Translations under genes and position numbers: made by a program
NCBI GenBank assembly: GCA_963728445.1
Contig: CAVSJO010000006.1
Span: 930,001 to 994,000, forward strand
Length of the DNA stretch: 64,000 nucleotides
From: CAVSJO01 sp963728445
Lineage (GTDB): Bacteria > Gemmatimonadota > Gemmatimonadetes > Longimicrobiales > RSA9
Direction of reading: 5' to 3'
The notes under the pieces: model-generated
What the model was told of the DNA's origin: nothing
What the model saw: the letters and a program-made list of their open reading frames with translations, nothing else
Database searches by the model: none
Shown: positions 52,547 through 60,897 of the stretch, piece by piece
Numbering within the stretch: position 1 is the stretch's first letter
How the letters are laid out: the number at the start of each line of letters is the position of its first letter

Positions 52547-52957
52547 TCACGAGACAGGCCGGTGACCGCCGCCCGCCGGGCGCCGGCCGGTGATGCGATC
52601 GATGAGGTAGAGCGGCAGCAGCCCGGCGGCAAAGCACGCGATGTCGATCGGATCGAACCGTCCCCGGAACAGCCCCTCCGGCCAGTAGAGCTGCGCCACC
52701 TCGGTCGCGGCGCTGGCCAGGAAGATGACGGTCACGGCGCGCTCGGCCGTGGCGCCGAACAGCCGACCCACCACCGTTCGCCGGTCGGGGTACCCCAGCC
52801 CGCGGGTGGTGACATAGAGCCACGCGGGGCCGGTGATGTCCGCCATGTGGCTCGTCGCGAATCCGCCCTGCACCTCCGCCATCACCAGCGCGCCGGCGGA
52901 CAGAACGGCCGCGAGCAGAAGCCACTCGGCCCATCGCCAGTAGAGGAGCGCTCGCAT
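52547..52957 (-). CDS. small membrane protein (VanZ/DUF2809-like topology)
   Basis: The protein has 136 residues with three or four hydrophobic segments: WRWAEWLLLAAVLSAGALVMA, AVTVIFLASAATEVAQLY and DPIDIACFAAGLLPLYLIDRI. The pairing of an ATEVAQLYWP segment with a following Asp-containing helix is reminiscent of VanZ-like or DUF2809 small membrane proteins. This is a weak resemblance. It could be in an operon with the aldo-keto reductase, 97 bases downstream. Confidence 0.5.
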   Translation of the reverse strand: MRALLYWRWAEWLLLAAVLSAGALVMAEVQGGFATSHMADITGPAWLYVTTRGLGYPDRRTVVGRLFGATAERAVTVIFLASAATEVAQLYWPEGLFRGRFDPIDIACFAAGLLPLYLIDRITGRRPAGGGHRPVS

Positions 52958-53057
52958 GCTTTCCCTTCAGGTGCTGGAGCTGCATGCCAGTATCCTGCAA
53001 TACTGGACTCTACGGCGGAATCGACAAGGATGGTCTGCGGGGAAATTCCCGAAAAAT

Positions 53058-53094
53058 GAAAAGAGCCCGGCGAGAACCATCGTTCTCACCGGGC
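53058..53094 (-). terminator. rho-independent terminator of tRNA array 1
   Basis: On the minus strand GCCCGG-T-GAGAAC, loop GATG, GTTCTC-G-CCGGGC is followed by TCTTTTCATTTTT. It lies 10 bases beyond the last tRNA of the array (tRNA-Pro, 53104). Confidence 0.9.
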
Positions 53095-53103
53095 CCTACC
53101 CAG

Positions 53104-53177
53104 TCGGGGAGACTGGATTTGAACCAGCGACCCCTGCGTCCCGAACGCAGTGCTCTGCCAGGCTGAGCTACTCCCCG
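53104..53177 (-). tRNA. tRNA-Pro(CGG)
   Basis: Acceptor CGGGGAG/CTCCCCG, D arm GCTCAGCCTGGCAGAGC, anticodon stem CTGCG/CGCAG with loop TTCGGGA, and T arm CTGGTTCAAATCCAG. Discriminator A. It is the last gene of tRNA array 1. Confidence 0.93.
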
Positions 53178-53187
53178 ATTCCTGCAG

Positions 53188-53272
53188 CGGACGGGGTGGG
53201 ATTCGAACCCACGAGAGCTTTCACCCCACACGATTTCCAATCGTGCGCCTTAAGCCGCTCGGCCACCCGTCC
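53188..53272 (-). tRNA. tRNA-Ser(GGA)
   Basis: Acceptor GGACGGG/CCCGTCC, anticodon stem CACGA/TCGTG with loop TTGGAAA, a long variable arm (GGGTGAAAGCTCTC) and T arm GTGGGTTCGAATCCCAC. Discriminator G. Confidence 0.93.
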
Positions 53273-53351
53273 TTCGAGCGGTCGGCCCGCGCGACCGGCG
53301 CGCGGGTTCGGCGTCCCGCCGACTCGTTCCTCCGGGCCGCCGCGGCCCGTA

Positions 53352-53438
53352 CGGAGAGGGAGGGATTCGAACCCTCGAGAGCCTTTCGGCCCAAACGCCT
53401 TAGCAGGGCGCCGCCTTAAGCCGCTCGGCCACCTCTCC
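53352..53438 (-). tRNA. tRNA-Ser(GCT)
   Basis: Acceptor GGAGAGG/CCTCTCC, anticodon loop CTGCTAA between GCGCC and GGCGT (one G-T pair), a long variable arm GGGCCGAAAGGCTCTC and T arm GAGGGTTCGAATCCCTC. Discriminator G. Confidence 0.92.
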
Positions 53439-53503
53439 AGTGCGGCGAACGGCCGAGGGCCGGGCTCGCCGCACGGGACGCGCCGCAGCCCGCCCCGTTC
53501 GCA

Positions 53504-53576
53504 TTGCCCCTCCTGGGATCGAACCAGGACTCTCCTGATCCAGAGTCAGGCGTGTTGCCAATTACACCAAGGGGCA
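53504..53576 (-). tRNA. tRNA-Gln(CTG)
   Basis: Acceptor TGCCCCT/AGGGGCA, anticodon stem CCTGA/TCAGG with loop CTCTGGA, and T arm CCTGGTTCGATCCCAGG. Discriminator A. Confidence 0.93.
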
Positions 53577-53638
53577 TCCAGCCTTGTCAATCATCGCGAC
53601 CCGTCGGCCTCGTCCGACGGCCCGGGCGCTCACCTCGA

Positions 53639-53711
53639 AGCGGGAGACGGGGCTCGAACCCGCGACCCTCAGCTTGGGAAGCTGATGCTCTGCCAACTGA
53701 GCTACTCCCGC
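53639..53711 (-). tRNA. tRNA-Gly(CCC)
   Basis: Acceptor GCGGGAG/CTCCCGC, anticodon stem TCAGC/GCTGA with loop TTCCCAA, and T arm CGGGTTCGAGCCCCG. The discriminator is T, usual for tRNA-Gly. Confidence 0.93.
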
Positions 53712-53718
53712 ACCTCAG

Positions 53719-53791
53719 AGCCACCTGTCGGACTCGAACCGACGACCCCATCATTACGAATGATGTGCTCTACCGACTGAGCTAAGGTGGC
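53719..53791 (-). tRNA. tRNA-Thr(CGT)
   Basis: Acceptor GCCACCT/AGGTGGC, anticodon stem CATCA/TGATG with loop TTCGTAA, and T arm GTCGGTTCGAGTCCGAC. Discriminator T. Confidence 0.93.
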
Positions 53792-53796
53792 GGCGA

Positions 53797-53869
53797 TGGA
53801 GCTGAGGGGAGTCGAACCCCTGACCTCTGCAGTGCGATTGCAGCGCTCTCCCAACTGAGCTACAGCCCC
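53797..53869 (-). tRNA. tRNA-Ala(CGC)
   Basis: Acceptor GGGGCTG/CAGCTCC with a G-T pair, anticodon stem CTGCA/TGCAG with loop ATCGCAC, and T arm AGGGGTTCGACTCCCCT. The acceptor and T arms are the same as in tRNA-Ala(GGC) at 59760, so the two are paralogues. Discriminator A. Confidence 0.93.
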
Positions 53870-53924
53870 GCGTGTTCAGCCGGCCCTCGGGCCGTCTTCC
53901 TGCCCCTGCTTCGCTGCCTTGCCA

Positions 53925-53998
<74 letters not shown>

Positions 53999-54002
53999 TC
54001 AG

Positions 54003-54086
54003 TGGTGGGGGAAGGATTCGAACCTTCGTAGGCGTAGCGCCAGCAGATTTACAGTCTGCCCCGGTTGGCCGCTTCGGTACCCCACC
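54003..54086 (-). tRNA. tRNA-Tyr(GTA)
   Basis: Acceptor GGTGGGG/CCCCACC, anticodon stem GCAGA/TCTGC with loop CTGTAAA, a long variable arm as in bacterial tRNA-Tyr, and T arm GAAGGTTCGAATCCTTC. Discriminator A. It is the first gene of array 1 in transcription order. Confidence 0.92.
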
Positions 54087-54366
54087 GTCCGTCCGGTTCT
54101 TCGACCGTACCCGTCGGCCGGGCGACGGATCCGTCCGAACCTTCGCCTCCCCCGCTCCCCGCGACCCCGGTGGGGACGCCTCCGAAGCCGTGGACGCGAG
54201 CCTGAAAAGATAGTAGAGCCGGGGACCGAGATCAACCCCTCCCGAGGGCCGATCGTGCCGGGAACGGCGCGCTTCCTGCCCGTGCTCCGGCAGCGTAGAT
54301 TTCCCCGCTGTTCGATGCCGCTCCGATGGGAGCGGCGGATCCGCCTGACGCTCACCGGAGTCCCTC

Positions 54367-54840
54367 TTGTTGCGCCGATCTCTCGTGGTTCTCGCTCTCG
54401 TGCTCCTCCCGTCGGCTCCTCTGATCGGACAGGCCACGCCGCCGCTGGCCGAGGGTGACCGGATCCGGGTGACCGAGCCGACGGGAGAGCGGACCACCGG
54501 GCGACTCGTGGATCTCGCGCCGGACCGACTAATGGTTGCTTCCGGAAACTCGACCCGGGTCTTCCGGCCGGATGCGCTACGCGCGATCGAGCGGAGCGCG
54601 GGCCGTCACCGCCGCTTTGGCCGGGCGCTGCTCCTGTCAATGGGGAGCGCGGCCCTCATCGGGGGAATCGTGGAAGCCGCGGCGTTCGAACCCTGCACGG
54701 GAGAGTGCTGGTTCCAGCCCCGGACGGCGGCCGGCGCCTTCGTGGAAGGGGCAGTCGCGTCGGGAATCGTCATCGGTATCCCGGTGGGCACGGTCTGGGG
54801 GCTGGTCGCGCGACCGGAGCGGTGGGAGCGGGTACGCTGA
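54367..54840 (+). CDS. secreted/membrane-anchored small protein of unknown function
   Basis: The protein has 157 residues starting at TTG 54367 with GGAG about 7 bases upstream. The signal-like segment SLVVLALVLLPSAPLIG is followed by a short beta domain (EGDRIRVTEPTGERTTGRLVDLAPDRLMVASG, similar in style to an SH3- or YopX-like beta barrel). A glycine-rich hydrophobic region (ALLLSMGSAALIGGIVEAA, ASGIVIGIPVGTVWGLVA) comes next, interrupted by a Cys pair (PCTGECWF). I recognise no family. It stands alone between tRNA array 1 (divergent) and the ADOP gene. Confidence 0.6.
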   Translation: MLRRSLVVLALVLLPSAPLIGQATPPLAEGDRIRVTEPTGERTTGRLVDLAPDRLMVASGNSTRVFRPDALRAIERSAGRHRRFGRALLLSMGSAALIGGIVEAAAFEPCTGECWFQPRTAAGAFVEGAVASGIVIGIPVGTVWGLVARPERWERVR

Positions 54841-54998
54841 CACCGGCCTCTTCTCAAGTCGTTAAGGATCCCGCCGTCCCGAAGCGGTGCGGCGCCCCCC
54901 CCGAGCGACGCAGCGCCGCGCCCGCTGCAACCCTTCCTCCTGTCAGCACGTCCAATCTCCCGAGGCCGCAGCCTGTTCACCTGACGCCCCACGGACCC

Positions 54999-57386
54999 AT
55001 GCGCCACCATCTTCGTCGACTCCGGAAGGACAAGGGCTTCACGATCACCGCGCTGGCGACCCTCGCCCTCGGCATCGGCGCGTCGGTCGCCATCTTCACG
55101 GTCGTGAACGCCGTGCTCCTCCGGCCGCTCCCGTACCCCGCCGCCGACCGTCTCGTCCGGATCGGGCCGGACAGGAATTTCAACGCGACGCTGTCCGACG
55201 CCGTCGGCGCGATCCCCTCGCTGGAGGCTTCCACGGGCGTGGCCGTCTGGAGCCTGACGCTGACGGGTGCCGGCGACCCGGTCTCTCTTTCTACGCAGGT
55301 GGTGGACCCGTCCTTCTTCCGGGTGTTCGGCGTGCGCCCGACCCTCGGCCGGCCGTTCACGCCGGAGGAGCGGGATCCGTCCCGTTCGGACGTCGTGATT
55401 CTCAGCGACGCCCTCTGGCGCCGGCGATTCAGCGCCGATCCCGACATCATCGGGAGGCGCGTGCGGCTGGACGGCTACGGAACGGAGGCGCGAACGGTGG
55501 TCGGCGTCATGCCGCGCGGCTTCGTGCCGCCCGTCGCCCCGCCGGAGGCGGACGTTCAGCTCTGGATCCCGCTCTCCCTCCCGCCGGGTGCGACGTTCGC
55601 GACGGACAGTACCTGGTACGTCAACTGGGTGATCGGCCGCATGCGCCCCGGCGCGACGGTCGAGGGGGTTGCGCAGGAGGCGCGCACGGCCATGGCTCGC
55701 CTCAGGGCGACGGCGCCGCAACTCCTCACGGCGGAGGACGCGCGCACCCTCGGAGCGAGCGGGCTTCTCGACTCCATGGTGGGCGACGTGCGCGGGACGC
55801 TGCTCGTCCTTCTCGCAGCCGTCGCCCTCGTCCTGCTGCTCGCCTGCGCCAACCTGGCCAGTCTGCTGCTGGCCCGGGCGGATCGGCATCGCCAGGAGTT
55901 CGCCGTCCGCGCCGCCCTCGGTGCGCCGCGCTCGACGCTCGTCCGGGAGCGCCTCGGCGAGAGCGTGCTCCTGGCCGTGGCGGGCGGAGCACTCGGCGTG
56001 CTGGTGGCCCGGCTGGTTCTCGCCGCACTCCGCGTATCCGACGCGTCCGGGCTGCCTCGCATCGAGGGCCTCGGCCTGGACGCGCGGGTGGTTGGCTTCG
56101 CCGTCGGCGTGTCTCTGCTGTGCGCCATCGGCTTCGGGCTTGTGCCGGCGCTGCGCTCCACCTCCGTGGACCTGCGCGAATCCCTCGGATCCGGCGGGCG
56201 AACGCATGGTCGCACGCCCGCGCGGCGGCGGCTCGGGGCGGTGCTCATCGGCGGCGAGGTCGCTCTTGCCCTGATCGTGGTGACGGGCGCCACGCTGCTC
56301 CTGGGAAGCCTGCACGCCCTGCGCTCGGTCGATCCCGGCCTCGACGCTCACGACGTGCTCGCGGTGCAGCTCGAGCCGCCCGCCGCCCGCTACGAGGGAG
56401 AGGCCGCCCGCACCTACTACCGTGAGCTGACGGACCGGCTCCTGGCGCTGCCCGGCGTGAAGCACGTCGGCGGTATCCACCTGCTCCCGTTCGCCCAGGG
56501 GAACTGGGCCTTCCCCTACCTCGCCGAGGGCCACGAGCCGCCGGCGAACGCGCCCCTGCCGAGCGCGAACTTCCGCGTCGTCACGCCCGGATACTTCCGC
56601 GCGGCGGGCATCCCGCTCCTCGAAGGACGCGACGTCTCCTGGTCGGACGACGGCTGGAAGTCGGCGCTTCTCAATCGCGCGATGGCCGAGCAGCTCTGGC
56701 CGGGCGAGGACCCGATCGGAAAGCAGATCCTGCTCTTCGGCAGCGATCCCTTCCGCGTGGTGGGGGTGGTCGGCGACGTGCACCAGGAGGGCCTGGACCG
56801 AAAGCCGCGTCCGGAAATGTACTTCCCGCAGGGCGGCTCCCGCGTGACGCAGATGGTCATGATGGTGGAGGCATCGGTGCCCCCGTCTTCGCTCGGTCCG
56901 GCCGTGCGCCGGGCCGTGAACGAGGTGGCCGGCGACGTCCCCGTCGTCCGCATCCGGCCGCTCGAGGACGTCCTCGGCGATTCCATGCGACAGCGGTCGT
57001 TCTTCGCCGGCATCCTCACGTTCTTCGCGGTCCTGGCCCTCGCCCTGGGCGCCGTCGGCGTCTACGGCGTCATGGCCTACCGGATGGGGACACGCCGTCC
57101 CGAGTTCGGCGTCCGCATGGCCTTCGGGGCGACGAGCGCCAACGTGCTTCGCGGCGCCCTTCTGTCCGGCGCGGTCCCCGTCGTCGTCGGCCTCGCCGTC
57201 GGGTTGCTCGGTGCGTTGCTCGGCACGCGCCTGCTCACGAGTCTGCTGTTTGGCATCGGCGCGACGGACCCGGTGAGCTTCGCCGCAGCGGTGGTCGTGC
57301 TCGGCGCCGTCGGCGTGGCCGCGATCGCCGTTCCGGCCTGGCGCGCCAGCCGCCTCGACCCCGCAAGCGTTCTCCGATCGGAGTAG
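54999..57386 (+). CDS. ADOP-type MacB/FtsX permease, short form
   Basis: The protein has 795 residues starting MRHHLRRLRKDKGFTITALATLALG. It has the usual MacB periplasmic core and two FtsX modules (first: LLVLLAAVALVLLLACANLASLLLARA; second: FAGILTFFAVLALALGAVGVYGVMAYR to RASRLDPASVLRSE). Unlike the permease at 7146-9875 it lacks the N-terminal prefix and has no neighbouring PadR gene. The start is not fixed: no good Shine-Dalgarno sequence precedes 54999. The transported or sensed substrate is unknown. Confidence 0.88.
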   Translation: MRHHLRRLRKDKGFTITALATLALGIGASVAIFTVVNAVLLRPLPYPAADRLVRIGPDRNFNATLSDAVGAIPSLEASTGVAVWSLTLTGAGDPVSLSTQVVDPSFFRVFGVRPTLGRPFTPEERDPSRSDVVILSDALWRRRFSADPDIIGRRVRLDGYGTEARTVVGVMPRGFVPPVAPPEADVQLWIPLSLPPGATFATDSTWYVNWVIGRMRPGATVEGVAQEARTAMARLRATAPQLLTAEDARTLGASGLLDSMVGDVRGTLLVLLAAVALVLLLACANLASLLLARADRHRQEFAVRAALGAPRSTLVRERLGESVLLAVAGGALGVLVARLVLAALRVSDASGLPRIEGLGLDARVVGFAVGVSLLCAIGFGLVPALRSTSVDLRESLGSGGRTHGRTPARRRLGAVLIGGEVALALIVVTGATLLLGSLHALRSVDPGLDAHDVLAVQLEPPAARYEGEAARTYYRELTDRLLALPGVKHVGGIHLLPFAQGNWAFPYLAEGHEPPANAPLPSANFRVVTPGYFRAAGIPLLEGRDVSWSDDGWKSALLNRAMAEQLWPGEDPIGKQILLFGSDPFRVVGVVGDVHQEGLDRKPRPEMYFPQGGSRVTQMVMMVEASVPPSSLGPAVRRAVNEVAGDVPVVRIRPLEDVLGDSMRQRSFFAGILTFFAVLALALGAVGVYGVMAYRMGTRRPEFGVRMAFGATSANVLRGALLSGAVPVVVGLAVGLLGALLGTRLLTSLLFGIGATDPVSFAAAVVVLGAVGVAAIAVPAWRASRLDPASVLRSE

Positions 57387-57537
57387 TGGGTCGCCGCCAG
57401 GCGCCGCCGAGGAGGACGTGGACGAGGTCGACGTCGTGAGGCGACGGCGCCCGATTCGCTGTTCGCCGTCTTCGGCGACAGCCTCGCCGCCGCCGGCGTC
57501 GGGCACGAACGCGCCTTCGGCGGCTGACCCGGGAGCC

Positions 57538-58662
57538 TCAGTTCCTGCAGTCGACCGGCCTGCCGTCCGGACCGACCGGGAGCGGGGGACCGGCATTCAC
57601 CTCGATGTCGACCACGTCGATCGTCGACGTCAGATCTCCGCCCTCGGTCATCTGCTCGAGGCGCGACATCTGGGGCCCCATCATCTTCAGCATCATCTTC
57701 TTCTGCGGTCCGTCGGGCATCGCGGCGAGCTTCTCCTTCATCTCCGCGACCTGTCTGCGCGCCTTCTCCATCTCGCGGCGGTCCTTGTCGCTCAGACCCG
57801 CCATCAGACCGGAGATGTGATACACGTGCTGGCGGGCCTCGTAGAGCGGACCTGCGGAAGCGTAGGAGAGGTCCCACTTTTCTATGGTCATCGGAGCGAC
57901 TTTCCCGTCCGATTCGAGCCGCCCGCCCATCACCATCCGCAGGGGAACGTACTCCTCTGCGTCGATCCAGAGGCTGATGCTGTCCAGCGTGAACCGGCCC
58001 CCTCCCTCCGCCTGCTGCAGCGGCACGTCCGAAAGATCCTCGGCGACGATTCGGTAGGCGTCGCGCTTCTGCCCCGGCCTCCCCGGCAGGTAGCCGGTCG
58101 CGAGCACGGCCTCTCTTCCCGCGAGCCGCGCACGGCGCGCGAACTCCGCAAGCGGGCCCGCGGCTACGGTGGCGTCCGGGCTGGTGTCCGAATCTTCGGC
58201 TTCCGCCACGCCGCGCAGCATTTCCGCCATCTGGTGCGCCTGCTCACCGAGATCGAGGCCCGGGATCCCTCCGCTCGCGGGCATGTCGCCGCCGCCCCTG
58301 GACAGAGCGCTGCCGAGCATATCGTATCCGGTGGCAAACTGCCTCATCTGATCGGGAGTCATTTCCGCACAGCCGGCCGCTCGCATCGCCTCCCGCATGT
58401 ACTCCCGCTGCGGGACCATTCGGAACCCCGGCTCTCCCGCGATCGAAGTCTTCTCGTAGTAGACCGGCGTCCCCTTCACGCCGCCGGCCTGCAGGTCGGG
58501 CACTCCCGCGGCCACCTGCCGGATCGTGTAGTTCTCGACGCCCTGCCATCGCTCGAGCTGCTTCTCACGCATCGTCCGCAGGATGGTCTGCGCGTCCTGC
58601 GCCGTCAGAGGCGCTGCCAGCGCCATCGAGGCCAGGGCGGCCAGTGTGATGCTCTTCGGCAT
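57538..58662 (-). CDS. secreted protein of unknown function (DUF4412/LolA-like beta core, Met-rich C-terminal helix)
   Basis: The protein has 374 residues with signal peptide MPKSITLAALASMALAAPLTAQ. The ATG at 58662 has GGAGA 6 bases upstream. The middle contains beta strands that look like a periplasmic lipid- or ligand-binding sheet (NYTIRQVAAGVPDLQ, PVYYEKTSIAGEPGFRMV, FTLDSISLWIDAEEYVPLRMVMGG). It is followed by a charged, Met-rich helical region (REMEKARRQVAEMKEKLAAM, KKMMLKMMGPQMSRLEQM). It is a single gene downstream of ung on the same strand. No catalytic site is seen. Confidence 0.6.
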   Translation of the reverse strand: MPKSITLAALASMALAAPLTAQDAQTILRTMREKQLERWQGVENYTIRQVAAGVPDLQAGGVKGTPVYYEKTSIAGEPGFRMVPQREYMREAMRAAGCAEMTPDQMRQFATGYDMLGSALSRGGGDMPASGGIPGLDLGEQAHQMAEMLRGVAEAEDSDTSPDATVAAGPLAEFARRARLAGREAVLATGYLPGRPGQKRDAYRIVAEDLSDVPLQQAEGGGRFTLDSISLWIDAEEYVPLRMVMGGRLESDGKVAPMTIEKWDLSYASAGPLYEARQHVYHISGLMAGLSDKDRREMEKARRQVAEMKEKLAAMPDGPQKKMMLKMMGPQMSRLEQMTEGGDLTSTIDVVDIEVNAGPPLPVGPDGRPVDCRN

Positions 58663-58761
58663 GGAAGTCTCCGGCACGCGAGGGGAAGCCCGGTCCCACT
58701 GCTCAAACACACAAGCGCAGGATCCGCTCGGAATGCGACACCGTCCCGGCCGCCCCAGCCC

Positions 58762-59433
58762 TCAGCCCAGGCACCAGTCGACGGCATCGCGGCCGTTCTC
58801 CTGCAGGGATGCATTCGCCCGCGTGAACGGTCGGCTGCCGAAGAAGCCGCGCCGGGCCGAGTAGAAGGACGGATGCGAGCCCGTGATCATGGTGTGGCGG
58901 GTCCCTTCGACCAGAGGCGCCTTTTCCTGCGCGTGTCTGCCCCAGAGCAGGAACGCGACGGGGGTGCGTTTGCGGACGACGGCGCGGATCACGCCGTCCG
59001 TGAAGCGCTCCCAGCCGTGGCCGCGATGGGAGCCGGATTCTCCTGCGCGGACGGTCAGTACCGTGTTGAGGAGCAGCACCCCGCGCTCCGCCCATGCCGC
59101 CAGGTGACCGGACGTCGGGACGGGGCAGCCGGTGTCGGCGTGCAACTCCTCGAATACGTTGCGGAGCGAGACCGGCGGCTTCACGCCCGGCGCCACGGAG
59201 AACGCCATTCCCTCCGCGTGACCGGGCGTCGGATAGGGGTCCTGCCCGAGGAGCACGACCTTCACACGCCCGGGCGGCGTCAGCTCCAGCGCGCGAAAGA
59301 CGAGCGGCGCTGCCGGTAGGATCTCGTGCCGCTCGGCTTCCGCCTCCAGGAACGCGTACAGCTTCCGCATGTAGGGCTCGCGCGTCTCCTCGCCGAGGAC
59401 GCGCCGCCACGGGGGGGGCAGGGGCGGGATCAT
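58762..59433 (-). CDS. ung: uracil-DNA glycosylase (family 1)
   Basis: The protein has 223 residues and removes uracil from DNA in base-excision repair. The water-activating Asp65 lies in GQDPYPTPGHAEGMAFS (the family motif usually has His after PY), and the second motif HPSFYSA has His187. LLLNTVLTVRAGESGSHRGHGWE and FLLWGRHAQEK are conserved. Start ATG 59433. It begins 34 bases after the terminator of tRNA array 2. Confidence 0.95.
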   Translation of the reverse strand: MIPPLPPPWRRVLGEETREPYMRKLYAFLEAEAERHEILPAAPLVFRALELTPPGRVKVVLLGQDPYPTPGHAEGMAFSVAPGVKPPVSLRNVFEELHADTGCPVPTSGHLAAWAERGVLLLNTVLTVRAGESGSHRGHGWERFTDGVIRAVVRKRTPVAFLLWGRHAQEKAPLVEGTRHTMITGSHPSFYSARRGFFGSRPFTRANASLQENGRDAVDWCLG

Positions 59434-59466
59434 ACGTGTGTCACCGTGGCGTAGTCTCCATGTACG

Positions 59467-59511
59467 AAAACGAGCGGGTCAGGCCTTTCCGTGTCAGGCC
59501 CGACCCGCTCG
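59467..59511 (-). terminator. rho-independent terminator of tRNA array 2
   Basis: On the minus strand CGAGCGGGTC-GGGCCT ... AGGCCT-GACCCGCTCG is followed by TTTTCG. It is 17 bases past the last tRNA (tRNA-Leu, 59528) and before ung. Confidence 0.85.
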
Positions 59512-59527
59512 CTTTCTGATTTCGCCA

Positions 59528-59611
59528 TGCCCACGACAGGACTCGAACCTGTACGCCGTTTCCGGCACTGGTCCCTCAAACCAGCCTGTCTACCAATTCC
59601 AGCACGTGGGC
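59528..59611 (-). tRNA. tRNA-Leu(GAG)
   Basis: Acceptor GCCCACG/CGTGGGC, anticodon stem CTGGT/ACCAG with loop TTGAGGG, a long variable arm TGCCGGAAACGGCGT and T arm ACAGGTTCGAGTCCTGT. Discriminator A. It is the last gene of array 2. Confidence 0.93.
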
Positions 59612-59652
59612 GCCGGCCATGCGCGGCGAGCCGCGCCGGATCGAGGTGAAAA

Positions 59653-59736
<84 letters not shown>

Positions 59737-59759
59737 CTCGTGCCTCAACCCTGGCCGAG

Positions 59760-59832
59760 TGGAGCTGAGGGGAGTCGAACCCCTGACCTCCTGAATGCCA
59801 TTCAGGCGCTCTCCCAACTGAGCTACAGCCCC
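59760..59832 (-). tRNA. tRNA-Ala(GGC)
   Basis: Acceptor GGGGCTG/CAGCTCC, anticodon stem CCTGA/TCAGG with loop ATGGCAT, and T arm AGGGGTTCGACTCCCCT. Discriminator A. Confidence 0.93.
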
Positions 59833-59958
59833 GTGCTTTCAATCAGCCGGGCGACGTCGCTTCCGCGAGCCGCTCCCGCTCCGCCGCCGCGCGGCCGAGT
59901 CCTGCTCCTGTCTGTGCCTTCCATGCGACCGGCTCCGGATCCTGCTCGGAGCGACCAG

Positions 59959-60032
59959 CGGGGCTGACGGGACTTGAACCCGCGACCTCCGGTGTGACAG
60001 ACCGGCACTCTAACCAGCTGAGCTACAGCCCC
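59959..60032 (-). tRNA. tRNA-Asp(GTC)
   Basis: Acceptor GGGGCTG/CAGCCCC, anticodon stem CCGGT/ACCGG with loop CTGTCAC, and T arm CGGGTTCAAGTCCCG. The discriminator is G, as expected for tRNA-Asp. Confidence 0.93.
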
Positions 60033-60054
60033 CTGCTGCTTCTCGCCCTTTCAG

Positions 60055-60127
60055 AGCGGGCGACCGGGTTCGAACCGGCGACCTTCACGTTGGCAACGTG
60101 ACGCTCTACCAACTGAGCTACGCCCGC
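60055..60127 (-). tRNA. tRNA-Gly(GCC)
   Basis: Acceptor GCGGGCG/CGCCCGC, anticodon stem TCACG/CGTGA with loop TTGCCAA, and T arm CCGGTTCGAACCCGG. Discriminator T. Confidence 0.93.
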
Positions 60128-60132
60128 GCCCA

Positions 60133-60204
60133 TACCCCCAAGGGGAATCGAACCCCTATTACCAGATTGAAAGCCTGGCGTCCTGACCGTTAGACGATGG
60201 GGGC
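60133..60204 (-). tRNA. tRNA-Glu(TTC)
   Basis: Acceptor GCCCCCA/TGGGGGT with a terminal G-T pair, anticodon stem CCAGG/TCTGG with loop CTTTCAA, and T arm AGGGGTTCGATTCCCCT. It shares its acceptor and D arm with tRNA-Glu(CTC) at 60353. Confidence 0.92.
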
Positions 60205-60242
60205 CACTTGTTCGGCCTTCCCGTCCGCCGGCCCCGCCGCGA

Positions 60243-60314
<72 letters not shown>

Positions 60315-60352
60315 AGGCCTGTGCGACCGGCGGCGATACGCCCGCCTCTCCA

Positions 60353-60425
60353 TACCCCCACGGGGAATCGAACCCCGGTTTTCTGGCTGAGAACCAGATG
60401 TCCTAGGCCACTAGACGATGGGGGC
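60353..60425 (-). tRNA. tRNA-Glu(CTC)
   Basis: Acceptor GCCCCCA/TGGGGGT, anticodon stem TCTGG/CCAGA with loop TTCTCAG, and T arm CGGGGTTCGATTCCCCG. It is probably a duplicate of tRNA-Glu(TTC), 150 bases away. Confidence 0.92.
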
Positions 60426-60465
60426 CTGTTTCTTTCTCGCTGCGATCCGTCCGACCGCTCTCGCA

Positions 60466-60538
60466 CAGGCCCGGAGGGAATCGAACCCCCAACCGCCGGT
60501 TTTGGAGACCGGTGCTCTACCAATTGAGCTACGGACCT
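60466..60538 (-). tRNA. tRNA-Trp(CCA)
   Basis: Acceptor AGGTCCG/CGGGCCT with one G-T pair, anticodon stem CCGGT/ACCGG with loop CTCCAAA, and T arm GGGGGTTCGATTCCCTC. The discriminator is G, as usual for tRNA-Trp. Confidence 0.93.
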
Positions 60539-60545
60539 ACACCAG

Positions 60546-60618
60546 TGGCCGGGGACAGAATCGAACTGTCGACACCACGATTTTCAGTCGTGTGCTCTAC
60601 CAACTGAGCTACCCGGCC
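60546..60618 (-). tRNA. tRNA-Phe(GAA)
   Basis: Acceptor GGCCGGG/CCCGGCC, anticodon stem CACGA/TCGTG with loop CTGAAAA, and T arm GACAGTTCGATTCTGTC. Discriminator A. Confidence 0.93.
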
Positions 60619-60667
60619 GGCGCTGTCGTTTTCCGTCCCGGCGGCAACCTCAACCCTCCGAGGCGCG

Positions 60668-60693
60668 CAAGCCCCGGACGAATCCGGGGCTTG
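60668..60693. other. 11-bp perfect hairpin between tRNA-fMet and tRNA-Phe
   Basis: CAAGCCCCGGA-CGAA-TCCGGGGCTTG is a perfect stem with a 4-base loop inside the tRNA array, just after tRNA-fMet in transcription order. There is no T-run, so it looks more like a processing or stability element, or a weak attenuator, than a full terminator. Confidence 0.6.
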
Positions 60694-60698
60694 GCGAA

Positions 60699-60772
60699 TA
60701 GCGGGGGCGGGATTCGAACCCGCGACCTCCGGGTTATGAGCCCGGCGAGCTACCAGACTGCTCCACCCCGCG
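60699..60772 (-). tRNA. initiator tRNA-fMet(CAT)
   Basis: It starts CGCGGGGTGGAGCAG, has loop CTCATAA and the three G-C pairs GGG/CCC at the base of the anticodon stem that mark initiator tRNA, plus T arm CGGGTTCGAATCCCG. Position 1 is C and position 72 is T, an unpaired end as required for an initiator (E. coli has C1-A72). It is the first gene of array 2, 126 bases after leuS. Confidence 0.94.
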
Positions 60773-60897
60773 TCGAGACGGAAACGATAACCGACTCGCC
60801 GGGGGGTGTCAACCCCTCACGGGGGGCCACTTTCGCTCGTCGCGAGGGGTGCCGGGAGGGCCGCGGGAAACCGCTCGCCGCCGCCTCCTCCGCCGCC

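Noticed and set aside
54606..57596. 996-codon open frame on the minus strand
   Set aside because: It lies opposite the ADOP permease gene, has low-complexity Arg/Glu/His composition, and no family similarity is visible.
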